64,000 nucleotides of DNA from Gaiellasilicea sp037721555 (GCA_037721555.1 JBBJOI010000003.1:1-64000); one strand, 5' to 3'; shown: positions 32,523-42,160, counted from the stretch's first letter. The notes: generated by a model from the letters alone, not told the origin. Numbers and translations: made by a program.

Positions 32523-34922
32523 GTGGATGCGAACGCTCTCACCATGCTGGAGTTCCCTGCCATCGCGGAGCGACTCGCCGGCGCAACGTCGACCTCACTC
32601 GGAGCCGAGCGCGCGCGAGGACTGGTGCCGTCGGCGGACGACGCGGAGGTCGCGCGCCGCCAGGCGCTGACGGCCGAGGCGATCGCCCTGCTCGACGAGT
32701 CTGCGGAGCCACCGCTGCGGGGCATCCGCGATGTTCGCGAGGCTGCCCGGCTCGCAGCTCGCAGCGCACCGCTGACGCCCGACGCGCTGCGGGACGTCGC
32801 GACCACGATCTCGGGCGGCCTGACGGCGCGTGCCGCGCTCGAGGCGCAGCGAGAGATCGCGCCGCTCCTGCACGAGCTTTCCCTCGCGCTGGAGCCGGGG
32901 CTGGCGCCGCTCGCGGATGCGATCGGGCGCTGCGTCGAGGACGACGGCTCGGACCTGAGGGACAGCGCGTCGCCGAAGCTCCGCCGGCTGCGCAAGGATC
33001 TGCGGGAGGGGCGCCAGCGAGTCGCCGAGGAGTTGCGCAGGCTCGCGCGCGGGAGCGAGCTGCGCGAGCACCTGCAGGAGGACTTCGTCACGCATCGGGG
33101 TGGCAGGCCGGTGCTCGCGGTGAAGGCGAGCGCGCGCCGCAGCGTCCGCGGCATCGTCCACGACGCCTCCGCCTCCGGCCAGACGCTCTTCATCGAGCCG
33201 TTCGAGGTCGTGGAGCTCTCCAACCGCCAGTCCGAGGTGGCGGGCGCCGAGCGCGAGGAGGTCGAGCGGATCCTGCGCGAGCTGTCAACGAAGGTGGGGG
33301 ACGCGGCGGCAGCGCTCGAGACTCTCGTCGAGACGACGGCCGCCATCGACCTCGTCGTCGCCTGCGGCACGATCTCCCGCGGCTGGAGCGGCGCGCGGGT
33401 GGAGCGATCCGACGAGGTGCGCCTGCGCCAGGCTCGTCATCCGCTCCTGGATCGAGCGACGGCCATTCCGATCGACCTCGAGCTCGGCGACCTGCGCGCC
33501 CTCGTCATCAGCGGTCCGAACGCCGGCGGCAAGACCGTGGCGTTGAAGACGCTCGGGCTCACGGCGCTGCTCCATCAGGCCGGGCTGCGTCCGCCTGCGT
33601 CCGAGGCTGCGCTGCCCGTGTTCGACACCGTCCTCGCCGACATCGGTGACCGGCAGTCGATCGCGATGAGCCTCTCGACCTTCTCCGGCCACGTCACGAA
33701 CATCGTCGGCATCCTGCGCGCGGCAACCACTCGCTCGCTTGTGCTGCTCGACGAGCTCGCCTCCGGCACCGACCCCGTGGAGGGCTCGGCGCTGGCGCAG
33801 GCAATTCTCGGCCGGCTCTCGCAGCAGGCGAGGCTGACGCTCGTGACGACGCACTACCCGGAGGTGAAGGAGTGGGCGAGCGCCTCAGACGGTGCCGTCA
33901 ACGCTGCCACCGGCATCGACCCCGAGACCCACGAGCCGCTCTACCGGCTCGCGCTCGGCCGCCCGGGCACCTCACATGCGCTCTGGATCGCGGAGCGGCT
34001 CGGTCTCGACGGCGAGGTGCTCGAGGACGCACGCGGGCGGATCGTGCCAGAGCGGTTGCAGATGGCCGAGCTGCTGGCCGAGGCCGAGGCGGCCGACCGA
34101 CGTGCCGTCGAGGAGCGGGAGGCCGCCCGAGACGAGCGTGAGGAAGCAGAGCGGCTGGTCGTGCGCGTGCGCCAGCGCGAGGTGGAGCTCGAGGCCGAGC
34201 GTGAAGCCGTTCGCGCGTCGGCGGCCGGGGAGCGTGAGCTGGCCGTGGCGCAGGCGGAGCGCGACCTCGGGGAGGCGAGGGCGGAGCTGCGGGCGCTGCG
34301 CGACGAGATCCGGAACGCCCGCCGCCGAAACCAGGAGGTGCGGCGGGCGGCGACCACCTCTCCGGGTCGAGCCGAGCGCGAGCGCGATCGGCGGCTCGGG
34401 GCGGCGTCCGAGCGTGCCGGCCGGGCCGAGCAAGCGCTGAGGGGGCTGGTCGAGCCGGTGCCCCTCCAAGCGCCACTCGCGGCCGGTGACCCGGTGGAGG
34501 CGCCGGCACTGGGCGTGCGCGGCACGATCGCGGCGATCGAGGGCGACGAGGCCGAGGTGGTCGGTGTCGCCGGCCATCGGATCAGGATTCCGCTCGCGCG
34601 CCTCGTCGCGGACGCGCGAGGATCGCGGCCGGGCGATGCTCCGCCCGAGCCGGCCGTTCGCGTGATCGCGAGCGCCCGCGGTGACGTCTCCGACGAGCTC
34701 GACGTGCGCGGCCGCAGGGCTCAGGAGGCGCGGGAGGCCGTCCGGACCTTCATCGACGATGCGGCGCTCGCGGGGTTGCCTCTCGTCCGGATCGTGCACG
34801 GGCGGGGCACCGGTGCTGTTCGCGCCGCAATCCGCGAAGAGGTCGACGGGCACCCACTGGCCGCGAGCCGCGAGTCCGAGTCGGCCGACGGCGCCACCGT
34901 CGTCCACCTGGCCGGCTCCTAA
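32523..34922 (+). CDS. mutS2: Endonuclease MutS2
   Basis: A 799-residue MutS2 protein from a GTG at 32523 (VDANALTMLEFPAI); the frame is open further upstream, but that part overlaps the divergent epimerase. The ATPase domain has Walker A GPNAGGKTVALKT (about residue 330), DIGDRQSIAMSLSTFSGH, Walker B LVLLDELASGTDP and LVTTHYPEVKEWA. A long charged coiled coil (about 510-640) leads to the C-terminal Smr nuclease domain with LDVRG and HGRGTGAVR. MutS2 acts on recombination intermediates and in ribosome rescue, not in mismatch repair. Confidence 0.95.
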   Translation: MDANALTMLEFPAIAERLAGATSTSLGAERARGLVPSADDAEVARRQALTAEAIALLDESAEPPLRGIRDVREAARLAARSAPLTPDALRDVATTISGGLTARAALEAQREIAPLLHELSLALEPGLAPLADAIGRCVEDDGSDLRDSASPKLRRLRKDLREGRQRVAEELRRLARGSELREHLQEDFVTHRGGRPVLAVKASARRSVRGIVHDASASGQTLFIEPFEVVELSNRQSEVAGAEREEVERILRELSTKVGDAAAALETLVETTAAIDLVVACGTISRGWSGARVERSDEVRLRQARHPLLDRATAIPIDLELGDLRALVISGPNAGGKTVALKTLGLTALLHQAGLRPPASEAALPVFDTVLADIGDRQSIAMSLSTFSGHVTNIVGILRAATTRSLVLLDELASGTDPVEGSALAQAILGRLSQQARLTLVTTHYPEVKEWASASDGAVNAATGIDPETHEPLYRLALGRPGTSHALWIAERLGLDGEVLEDARGRIVPERLQMAELLAEAEAADRRAVEEREAARDEREEAERLVVRVRQREVELEAEREAVRASAAGERELAVAQAERDLGEARAELRALRDEIRNARRRNQEVRRAATTSPGRAERERDRRLGAASERAGRAEQALRGLVEPVPLQAPLAAGDPVEAPALGVRGTIAAIEGDEAEVVGVAGHRIRIPLARLVADARGSRPGDAPPEPAVRVIASARGDVSDELDVRGRRAQEAREAVRTFIDDAALAGLPLVRIVHGRGTGAVRAAIREEVDGHPLAASRESESADGATVVHLAGS

Positions 34923-34971
34923 GAACCAGACTCACAGCCGACTCACAGGCCGGAGCCGTCACTATGGCTCG

Positions 34972-35586
34972 GTGTCCGGTAACGCGACGACCGACGGCCA
35001 CGCACACCGTGTTCTCGTCGTCGACGACGAGCCCTCGATCGTCGATGCCGTCGCGACCGCTCTCCGCTACGAGGGCTTCGAGGTCGAGGAGGCCTCGACC
35101 GGTCGCGCGGCCCTCGACGCGGTGACCCGGCAGGAGCCCGACCTGATCGTCCTCGACTGGATGCTGCCGGACATCGACGGGATCGAGGTCGGCCGCCGCC
35201 TCCGCGCGCGCGGGTTCAAGACAGCAGTCCTCTTCCTGACGGCGAAGGACGCGACCGAGAACAAGGTCGAGGCCCTGCGTGCGGGTGGAGACGATTACGT
35301 GACGAAGCCGTTCAGCCTCGCCGAAGTGGTGGCGCGGATCCAGGCGATCTTGCGGAGGACGGCCGGGAACCTGCCCGGCGACGTGCTGCAGTTCGCCGAC
35401 CTCGTGCTCGACGAGAACCGGCACGAGGTCTTGCGCGACGGCACCTTCCTCCCTCTGACGGCGACTGAGTTCAGCCTGCTGCGCTTCTTCATGCTCAACC
35501 CGCGACGCGTCCTGGCCAAGGGGCAGATCCTCCAGAACGTCTGGCGCTACGACTTCGGCGGGAACGCGAACGTCGTCGAGACCTAG
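34972..35586 (+). CDS. OmpR-family response regulator, C-terminally truncated
   Basis: A 204-residue regulator. The receiver domain (RVLVVDDEPS, phospho-acceptor in VLDWMLPD at D62, FLTAKD, YVTKPF) is intact. The winged-helix output domain begins normally (LTATEFSLLRFFMLNPRRV) but the protein ends at NVVET, where relatives continue with about 30 residues of recognition helix end and wing (usually starting Y-x-S-Y-L-R). The stop is TAG at 35584-35586, in place of an expected TAC-like tyrosine codon, and downstream DNA does not restore the wing in any frame. No sensor kinase follows. GTG start at 34972. Confidence 0.8.
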   Translation: MSGNATTDGHAHRVLVVDDEPSIVDAVATALRYEGFEVEEASTGRAALDAVTRQEPDLIVLDWMLPDIDGIEVGRRLRARGFKTAVLFLTAKDATENKVEALRAGGDDYVTKPFSLAEVVARIQAILRRTAGNLPGDVLQFADLVLDENRHEVLRDGTFLPLTATEFSLLRFFMLNPRRVLAKGQILQNVWRYDFGGNANVVET

Positions 35587-35770
35587 GGCTCGCAGCAGCC
35601 TTCGCCGCCGCTGCTCTGTCGGCCGCGGACCGGGCGACGATTCGTCGTCAGCCCCGGCAGCCGACGTGTAGCGCCTGGCGAGTTGTCGGACCCGGTGCGG
35701 GTAGTGCGACCGCTCCGGCTCGTCGCCGGTAGCCTCTGGCGCGTCCTCCGAACGACCTGGGCCTCCTACC

Positions 35771-37492
35771 GTGACCTCGACGCATACGACCCACGCCACG
35801 TGGTGGCAGCGAGCGCACGGCGGTGACGCGGGCGACCTGCTCGTCGCGTACTTCAGCATGGAGTTCGGCGTCGAGGAGACCCTACCGATCTACTCGGGCG
35901 GCCTCGGTGTCCTCGCGGGCGATCACCTGAAGGCGGCGGCGGAGCTCGGCCTGCCGCTGGTCGGCGTCGGCCTCCTCTACCGCGGCGGCTATTTCGCGCA
36001 GGGCCTCGACGAGGCCGGGCGGCAGACCGAGGAGTACCAGGCGGTCGACCCCGAGGCCGCCGGGCTCGTGCGCGAGCCGGTGACGGTCGAGCTCGATCTC
36101 GCCAGTGAGACGATCTCGGCGGCGGTGTGGCGCAAGGACGTCGTCACCGCCGCGTCCACGGTCCCGCTCTACCTGCTCGAGGTGCCGTGGTTGACGGACG
36201 CGCTCTACGGCGGCGACCGCGAGCACCGGATTCGCCAGGAGCTGCTGCTCGGCGTCGGCGGGGTTCGTGCGCTGGCCGCGCTCGGGATCCGGGCGAGCGT
36301 CTATCACATGAACGAGGGCCACTCGGCGTTCCTCGCGATCGAGCGCGTTCGCGCGCTCGTGGAGCAGGGAGTCTCGACGGCCGGTGCCACCGAGCAGGTG
36401 CGACGCTCGACCGTCTTCACGACCCATACGCCCGTGCCCGCCGGGAACGAGGTGTTCGGCGAGGAGCTCGCCCTCCGCTATGTCGGCGCGCTCGCGAACG
36501 CGGCCGGGTTCGGCTCCGAGCGGCTGCTCGAGCTCGGACGCTCCGACGGCGGGGACGGCTTCGGCCTGACTCCGCTGGCGCTTCGCCTGTCCGGCTACTC
36601 CAACGGCGTCTCGGCTCTGCACGGCGAGGTCGCACGGGAGATGTGGGCGCCGCTCTGGCCGGATCGCAACGGCGGCGAGGCCCCGATCGGGCACGTCACG
36701 AACGGCGTCCATCTCGGGACGTGGCTCGAGCCGACGCTCGCCGAGCTCCTGCGGGAGGCCGGGGTGCAGCCGGAGGCGCCGCCAGACGAGGCGAACTGGG
36801 ACGCCGCCTTCAACCTTGATTCCGACGCCCTCTGGCGCGTTCACGACGGCTGCCGACGCCGGCTCGCCGAGTGTACGGGGTTCGATCCCGAGCGGCTCAC
36901 GATCGGCTTCGCCCGGCGTTTCGCGACCTACAAGCGTGCCGGCCTCGTCTTCACAGACCTGGAGCGGCTGTTCGCGCTGCCGGTGCAGATCGTGGTGGCC
37001 GGGAAGGCGCACCCCCAGGACGCCGGCGGCAAAGACGTGATGCAGAGAATTGTCGAGCTCGCGCGCGACCCGCGCAGCGAAGGCCGTGTCGTCTTCCTCC
37101 CGAATTACGACATCGGCCTCGCGCGCATGCTCATCCCAGGCTGTGACGTCTGGCTGAACAACCCGCGGCGACCGCAGGAGGCGTCCGGCACGAGCGGGAT
37201 GAAGGCGGCCGTCAACGGCGTCCTCAACCTCTCGGTTCTCGACGGCTGGTGGGCCGAGGCGTACGAGCCGGCGGTCGGCTGGGCGATCGACGGCGCCTCG
37301 GACGAGGCGGACACCGAGCAGCTGTACCGCCTGCTCGAGCACGAGGTCGTCCCGATGTTCAACGGTGATCGCGGCCGCTGGACGGAGATGATGAAGGCCT
37401 CGATCGCGCGACTCGCCCCGCGCTTCTCGATGCACCGTGCGGTCGTGGAGTACGCCGAACGCTACTACCGTCCGGCAAATGCGTCCCGCTAG
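35771..37492 (+). CDS. glgP: Alpha-glucan phosphorylase, short type
   Basis: A 573-residue GT35 phosphorylase that releases glucose 1-phosphate from alpha-1,4-glucan. Motifs: AYFSMEFGVEETLPIYSGGLGVLAGDH-type N-terminal segment split over residues 26-52, YHMNEGHSAFLAIER, TTHTPVPAGNEVF, GFARRFATYKRAGL and the pyridoxal-phosphate site SGTSGMKAAVNGVLNLS (about 474-490). The length fits the short thermotogal/actinobacterial group rather than the 800-residue GlgP. GTG start at 35771; the 184 bases before it show no gene. Confidence 0.94.
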   Translation: MTSTHTTHATWWQRAHGGDAGDLLVAYFSMEFGVEETLPIYSGGLGVLAGDHLKAAAELGLPLVGVGLLYRGGYFAQGLDEAGRQTEEYQAVDPEAAGLVREPVTVELDLASETISAAVWRKDVVTAASTVPLYLLEVPWLTDALYGGDREHRIRQELLLGVGGVRALAALGIRASVYHMNEGHSAFLAIERVRALVEQGVSTAGATEQVRRSTVFTTHTPVPAGNEVFGEELALRYVGALANAAGFGSERLLELGRSDGGDGFGLTPLALRLSGYSNGVSALHGEVAREMWAPLWPDRNGGEAPIGHVTNGVHLGTWLEPTLAELLREAGVQPEAPPDEANWDAAFNLDSDALWRVHDGCRRRLAECTGFDPERLTIGFARRFATYKRAGLVFTDLERLFALPVQIVVAGKAHPQDAGGKDVMQRIVELARDPRSEGRVVFLPNYDIGLARMLIPGCDVWLNNPRRPQEASGTSGMKAAVNGVLNLSVLDGWWAEAYEPAVGWAIDGASDEADTEQLYRLLEHEVVPMFNGDRGRWTEMMKASIARLAPRFSMHRAVVEYAERYYRPANASR

Positions 37493-37503
37493 CTGGAGTT
37501 GCT

Positions 37504-39417
37504 CTAGCTGGAGGAGATCAGGAGCTGTTTGGCGGGCAGCGCGACGGGGCGGTGCAGGGGCACATTGTTCTGCCAGATCTGCAGCTCGACGCGAGTGCGG
37601 CCCAGCCGCTTCACGTTGATGTCGTAGCGGTTGCGCCCGTCGGTTCCGCCCAGCCACGCTGTGCCACTCGCGCCGACGACACCGAGGGCGTCGATCCGCA
37701 CGGATTGCACGCTGCCGCGTTTCCGGAGCGTGAGTGTCCCGCGAGCCGTCTTCCCGTCAGAGCGTGCCGAGAAGCCTGCCTCCAGGGTCTTCGAGAGCCG
37801 CAGCCGCTTCGTGCTCGCGACGCGACCAGGGGTGTTCACGACCTGCACGGCGACCCGCGCGCCGGTACCGAGCGAGAGCTCGTCGCCGCGGAACCGGATC
37901 GTCACTCGGTGGCTGCCGGGGCGCGTCGGCGGCGAAGGCGTGACGGCGGCGACACCGGCCGCATTGGTCGTCGTCAGGTAGGTGTCGTCGCCGACGACAA
38001 AGGTCAGCTGGCGGGCACCGAGACCGTCGGTCGTCGCAATGGCCCCCCGTGTCAGCTGCACGCGGAGGCGGAGCTTGCCGAAGGCCGCCTGCGTGGCACC
38101 CTGGTAGGTGAGCTTCGTGACGCTGCGCGCCGCCTTGGGGTCAGCGCCGCCGCCTGCCGCACCGGCCGCGGCGCCTGCGCCTGCACCCGCGCCGCTCGAG
38201 CTTGCAGCACCACGAGCCACGCTCGGCAACCGAGGAGCCACCGGGGCGACGCCGGGCGCGCCCGGAACGGTGCCGCAGTTCACCTTCCCCTCGTTCACCT
38301 CGCTGATGACCGAGCGATACGCACCGAGCGACCCCTTCGGCGACCCGTCGGCCCAGAAGACGCCCGACTGCCAGCCCGCCATCTCCCGCTCGTCGCGCAG
38401 CAGGAAGTTGAAGATCGCCTCAACGCGCGGTTGGCAATACATCAGTCGGATGCTCTCGGTCAGCTGCTTGGCCTGGTCGACGGCGGTTCCCGGGGCCACG
38501 TCGGGAACAGGACCCGGCCAGTTCTCGAAGCCGCCGTCGTAAGCTGCGGCCTTCTCGGCGGGGACTGTGGTCTGGTAGCCGGTCTCGAGGTACCAGATCG
38601 GCAGCCCCTCTTGAGGAGTCCGCTGGGCGGTTCCACCGAAGGCCTCCTGCATGACCGCGACCATCCGGTCGGTATCGCCGATCGAGATGACCGCCGGATC
38701 GGTGTGCTTCGTCGAGGGAGGCTCGTCGGAGCTGCGGGGGTAAGGATGGTGCCCTAGCGTGTCGAACAGTGGACGGGTGCGTCCGCTAGCCCGGTAGACC
38801 GAGCCCAGCTCGCGGATGAACCGCGGCGGCGAATGGGTCACGTTCGAGAAGGCGTTCGGGTTGTCGTTCCCCCAGTGCGAGTTGACGGGCCCGACCACGT
38901 TGACACCGGGCCGAACCGAGTGGAGTACGTCGTAGCACTGGGAGGCAAGCTCGAAGTAGCCGCGGGGCGCGGCACTCGCCCCGTTCTCATCGAACTGCGG
39001 CCGCCAGAAGTAGCCGACGTTCGGCTCGTTCCAGACGATGATGTCGTTGATCTGCGGGAAGCGCCTGAGCGCGTTGGCGGCAAACGTGCAGTACTGCTGC
39101 CGCGCGGCGGCGTCGACCGGTGTGCGCTGCCAGTTGTTGTGGATGCCGAGCACGATGCGGATGTCCCCCGCTCCGACAACGGCGCTAGTCAGGCCGTCGA
39201 TCTGGGCAGGCTCGAGGTCGGAGTCGCGGGGCTCCCACTCGAGCGTGACGGCCATCGTGCGCAGCCCGAGGTGACGCGCGGCCGCGACAGTCTCGCCTGT
39301 GTTCCACATGAGGGCGTTCTCGACCGCTCCGACCGCGAGCCCCGGCGCCGCACCGGCGACCGGCGACGCGGCTAGAGCCGCCATGACGGCGACGAACATC
39401 AAGACCCCCCTGCGCAT
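37504..39417 (-). CDS. Secreted glycoside hydrolase (TIM barrel, GH5/GH39-like)
   Basis: A 637-residue exported protein, ATG at 39417. The signal peptide MRRGVLMFVAVMAALAASP is followed by a clan-A barrel: acid/base in IIVWNEPNVGY (about E130) and nucleophile in IWYLETGYQ (about E275). An alanine/glycine-rich linker (about 445-475) leads to a C-terminal region of Ig-like beta domains (VTIRFRGDELSLG; TLTLRKRGSVQ). It would cut beta-linked polysaccharide outside the cell; the substrate is not clear. Codon use matches its neighbours. Confidence 0.8.
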   Translation of the reverse strand: MRRGVLMFVAVMAALAASPVAGAAPGLAVGAVENALMWNTGETVAAARHLGLRTMAVTLEWEPRDSDLEPAQIDGLTSAVVGAGDIRIVLGIHNNWQRTPVDAAARQQYCTFAANALRRFPQINDIIVWNEPNVGYFWRPQFDENGASAAPRGYFELASQCYDVLHSVRPGVNVVGPVNSHWGNDNPNAFSNVTHSPPRFIRELGSVYRASGRTRPLFDTLGHHPYPRSSDEPPSTKHTDPAVISIGDTDRMVAVMQEAFGGTAQRTPQEGLPIWYLETGYQTTVPAEKAAAYDGGFENWPGPVPDVAPGTAVDQAKQLTESIRLMYCQPRVEAIFNFLLRDEREMAGWQSGVFWADGSPKGSLGAYRSVISEVNEGKVNCGTVPGAPGVAPVAPRLPSVARGAASSSGAGAGAGAAAGAAGGGADPKAARSVTKLTYQGATQAAFGKLRLRVQLTRGAIATTDGLGARQLTFVVGDDTYLTTTNAAGVAAVTPSPPTRPGSHRVTIRFRGDELSLGTGARVAVQVVNTPGRVASTKRLRLSKTLEAGFSARSDGKTARGTLTLRKRGSVQSVRIDALGVVGASGTAWLGGTDGRNRYDINVKRLGRTRVELQIWQNNVPLHRPVALPAKQLLISSS

Positions 39418-39556
39418 GCCTCCTGCACGGTACGACAGGATCGGTCGGATGTCTACCGGTTTGTCCCGCCCTGTCCGGGCAGGGTTTGGTCTGTAACCGG
39501 AGGAGTTCAACGGGACTACTCATTCGACCAGGCCACCGACGCCGGGCGGCTAGAGC

Positions 39557-40384
39557 TCAGTCGGCGACGTTCTGATCCCTGGCGGTCAACGTGACGATCG
39601 AGTCGAGCAGCAGTTGATTGGGCACGCGCACTTCCTCGCCCCCGTCGGTCTCGAGTACCGTGGTCGCGCTCTCGAGCCGGCTGATCGTGCCGGCCACGCC
39701 TGCGACCCGCACCCGGTCCCCGATCCGGTAGGCGTTGCCGACGTACCGACCGGCGCTCACATGCCGGGCGAGATCACGGCCGCCGAGGCCGAAGGCGAGC
39801 GCGAAGGTGAGCGCCGCAGCCAGGAGCAGCAAGGCCACCAGACCGGTGAGGATGGTCGTCGGCACGCCGACCTGCGCCAGGGCCGTCAGGACGAAGAGGG
39901 CGACGATCACTCCTTCAGTGGCCTGCTTGAGGGGGCCCGGGCCAGGAAGGTCCATCTGCTCGGCGAGTCGTTGTACGCGGTCGCCGAGGAACTCGGCCAC
40001 GACGAGCCCGATGACGACGAGCACGAGCGCGACGAACAGCTTGGGCAGGAACAGGATCAGCTCGTTGAGGGCGGTTGAGAGCGCGGCGAACCCGAGCAGG
40101 GAGACCGCGGCGACGACGGTGACGATGACGAGCGCGATCCGAACCGCTGTCCCGACGAGGCTCGAGACGGACCGCGTCACGCCGATCCGGCCGAGGATGC
40201 GGTCGATCCCGAAGCGCCGCCCGAGTCCGTCGAGTCCGGCAGCCTCGAGCACGCGACCGGCGAGCCGTCCCGCGAGCGACGCGAGCACGAGGCCGAGCAC
40301 GAGGAGGACGAGCGCTCCGGCGAGGCGAGGCAGCGCCTCGCCGAGTGCTTCGCCGGCGCGGTCGAGGACGCCTGCGACGATCAC
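39557..40384 (-). CDS. MscS-like small-conductance channel / TM-helix protein
   Basis: A 275-residue membrane protein with about five hydrophobic spans; the repeated pattern LxxxLPxLxxALVLLVLG followed by an amphipathic helix is the conserved TM-helix repeat of CmpX-type channels. The C-terminus (GNAYRIGDRVRVAGVAGTIS, then TVLETDGGEEVRVPN) is the beta domain of MscS. It probably gates on membrane tension. GTG start at 40384 in a GTGA overlap with the small upstream gene, making a sigma factor-small protein-channel operon. Confidence 0.85.
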   Translation of the reverse strand: MIVAGVLDRAGEALGEALPRLAGALVLLVLGLVLASLAGRLAGRVLEAAGLDGLGRRFGIDRILGRIGVTRSVSSLVGTAVRIALVIVTVVAAVSLLGFAALSTALNELILFLPKLFVALVLVVIGLVVAEFLGDRVQRLAEQMDLPGPGPLKQATEGVIVALFVLTALAQVGVPTTILTGLVALLLLAAALTFALAFGLGGRDLARHVSAGRYVGNAYRIGDRVRVAGVAGTISRLESATTVLETDGGEEVRVPNQLLLDSIVTLTARDQNVAD

Positions 40385-40635
40385 GGTCGCTCCCTCCGCG
40401 CCCGCCCGGCGAACAGCCGGAGGACGTCCTCGACCGCGCCGGTCAGCCCGCCGAGCACGCCGAGCAGTTCCCGAAGCGTCCTCTGGACGCGCACCCGCCT
40501 CATCACCGACGCGATCAGCGACGGGTCGCCGCCGTCGGCGACGGGCCGAAGGAGCAGGAGCAGCGTGAGCAGCCGCTGCTCGGCAGCGCCTGCGCCCTCG
40601 GGACTCGGCGTCTCGCTAGGCGGAAGCTGGCTCAT
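40381..40635 (-). CDS. Small hypothetical protein between sigma factor and channel
   Basis: An 84-residue protein with an acidic/proline-rich start (SETPSPEGAGAAEQ) then LLTLLLLLRPVADGGD and an amphipathic, arginine-rich helix. Its start lies inside the end of the sigma-factor gene (20-base overlap) and its stop overlaps the channel start (GTGA). I do not recognise a family. The position suggests either a regulator of the sigma factor or a channel partner, but it has none of the zinc-ligand pattern of ZAS anti-sigma factors. Confidence 0.55.
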   Translation of the reverse strand: MSQLPPSETPSPEGAGAAEQRLLTLLLLLRPVADGGDPSLIASVMRRVRVQRTLRELLGVLGGLTGAVEDVLRLFAGRARRERP

Positions 40636-41257
40636 CGGGCAGCCCCCAGTCGTAGGTGTTGTGCCGCAGGATCTCGATCAGCTCGCGGCGCCCCCGGAAG
40701 AGGCGCCCCTTGACGCTGCCGAGCGGACTGTCCGTGACTAGGGCGATCTCCTCGTAGCTCAGGCCTTCCAGGTCGCGGAGGACGAGGACGACGCGATGCG
40801 CCGGCTGGATCAGGCGCAGCTTCGTCGTCAGGCGCTCGCGACGCTCCCGTTCCTCGAGCGCGTCGGCCGGCGTTCGGTTCGGCGCGGGCTTGCCGTCCTG
40901 CTCTTCCTCGGCCGAGAGCGCCGGCTCGACGCTGCGTCGTCTCGCCAGCGCATTCAGCGCCACGGTGTTCGCAATGCGGAGCAGCCAGGAGAGAAAGGGC
41001 GCCTCGCCGCGGAACTGGCCGAGCCGGTTGTAGGCGCGCAGGAACGTGTCCTGGGTCACGTCGTCGGCCTCCGAGACGCCGACGATCCTGGCAGCCACCC
41101 GAGTGACGACCGCCCGATGGCGTTGCACGAGCGTCTCGAACGCCGAATCGTCACCGGCCAGGGTCTGCTGTACGAGCTTGGCATCGTCGGGTGGGGTCAA
41201 GGGCCGCACCATATCGCCGGTAAACCGGGTCACGGCCTCGAGAACGGACGCGCTCAT
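40616..41257 (-). CDS. ECF-family RNA polymerase sigma factor
   Basis: A 213-residue extracytoplasmic-function sigma factor. Region 2 is visible as DDSAFETLVQRHRAVV then ADDVTQDTFLRAYNRLGQF and FLSWLLRIANTVALNALARR; region 4 as LVLRDLEGLSYEEIALVTD and GSVKGRLFRGRRELIEIL. It lies divergent from a TM-helix/DUF2382 gene set with a 123-base gap containing a palindrome, which makes self-control and control of that set plausible. No classical anti-sigma gene is adjacent. Confidence 0.92.
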   Translation of the reverse strand: MSASVLEAVTRFTGDMVRPLTPPDDAKLVQQTLAGDDSAFETLVQRHRAVVTRVAARIVGVSEADDVTQDTFLRAYNRLGQFRGEAPFLSWLLRIANTVALNALARRRSVEPALSAEEEQDGKPAPNRTPADALEERERRERLTTKLRLIQPAHRVVLVLRDLEGLSYEEIALVTDSPLGSVKGRLFRGRRELIEILRHNTYDWGLPDEPASA

Positions 41258-41286
41258 AGAAGAGAGACAGCCGCTACCGCTCAGAG

Positions 41287-41306
41287 GTTACGAAGGGCGT
41301 CGTAAC
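41287..41306. promoter_or_regulatory. Palindrome in the sigma-factor/TM-helix divergent promoter region
   Basis: GTTACGA, six bases, TCGTAAC (perfect 7-base arms), 30 bases from the sigma-factor start and 75 bases from the TM-helix gene. A TTGAAC with ECF minus-35 character follows at about 41336. A shared operator or promoter element is likely but not proven. Confidence 0.4.
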
Positions 41307-41380
41307 TTTCTGACGCCCCCCGCTTGTCCTGTGCCTTGAACGTGAGATTTCTCTCGACAGAGGCCCAGGAGGTCGACCGC

Positions 41381-42127
41381 ATGGTCGTAGCTGCAGTGAA
41401 CATCTCGGACAGCGTCGAACGCGCCTTCACCGTGTTCTTCGCCTGGTTGCCCTCGCTGCTCGCAGCGCTGGCGATCCTGCTGATCGGATACATCGTGGCC
41501 AAGGTCGTCCGCAAGCTCGTCGCCGGTGCCCTGCACCGCGCCGGGTTCGACCGGATCGTCCAGGGCTCCCCCGGCGGCGAGGTCGTCCGCCGTGTGACGT
41601 CGGCGCCCTCGAAGCTCCTCGGGACGATCGCCTTCTGGTTGGTCTTCCTCTTCGCGATCTCGCTCGCGGTGACGGCACTGGGGATCGAGGCCCTCACCGA
41701 CTTCTTGTCCGCGGTCTACGCCTATCTCCCCAACGTCATCGCTGCGCTGCTGATCTTCCTCGTCGCGGGAGCGATCGCGACGGCAGTGGCGACGCTCGCG
41801 CAGCGGTTCCTGGGCGACACCGGCCTCGGCCGGATCGTCTCCACGGTGGCACCGATCCTCGTGATGACGATCGCCACGTTCATGATCCTCGACCAGCTGA
41901 AGATCGCGGAGGACATCGTCGTGATCACCTATGCGGCGCTGATCGGAGCGATCGCGCTCGGCTCGGCGCTCGCGTTCGGCCTCGGAGGCAGGGACGTGGC
42001 CCGCGAGATGCTGATGGGGGTCTACGAGCAGGGCCAGCAGAACAAAGGCCAGTGGAAGAGCGAGCTCGATCAGGGCGTCGAGCGCGCGAAGGCCGAGGCA
42101 CAGAAACAGACCGACAGCAACCGTTGA
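41381..42127 (+). CDS. TM-helix (CmpX-type) mechanosensitive-channel-like protein
   Basis: A 248-residue membrane protein with about five spans. Two TM-helix repeats are recognisable (FAWLPSLLAALAILLIGYIV and YAYLPNVIAALLIFLVAGAI), each followed by an amphipathic helix; FGLGGRDVAREML ends the last span. The MscS beta domain is absent and the tail is hydrophilic (KAEAQKQTDSNR). I chose ATG 41381 because AGGAGG at 41367-41372 is well placed; an in-frame TTG at 41324 would add 19 unlikely residues. It is a paralogue of the channel on the other side of the sigma factor. Confidence 0.82.
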   Translation: MVVAAVNISDSVERAFTVFFAWLPSLLAALAILLIGYIVAKVVRKLVAGALHRAGFDRIVQGSPGGEVVRRVTSAPSKLLGTIAFWLVFLFAISLAVTALGIEALTDFLSAVYAYLPNVIAALLIFLVAGAIATAVATLAQRFLGDTGLGRIVSTVAPILVMTIATFMILDQLKIAEDIVVITYAALIGAIALGSALAFGLGGRDVAREMLMGVYEQGQQNKGQWKSELDQGVERAKAEAQKQTDSNR

Positions 42128-42160
42128 CACCAGTAACCAAGAGGAAAGGGAGTTTTTGTC

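Noticed and set aside
37490..37514. Direct repeat TAGCTGGAG twice at the glgP/glycosidase junction
   Set aside because: Nine bases, partly made of the glgP stop region and the neighbouring gene end; too short to mean more than chance.
40381..40635. Reading the 84-residue protein as an anti-sigma factor
   Set aside because: It has no zinc-ligand motif and no membrane-anchored receptor domain; kept as hypothetical only.
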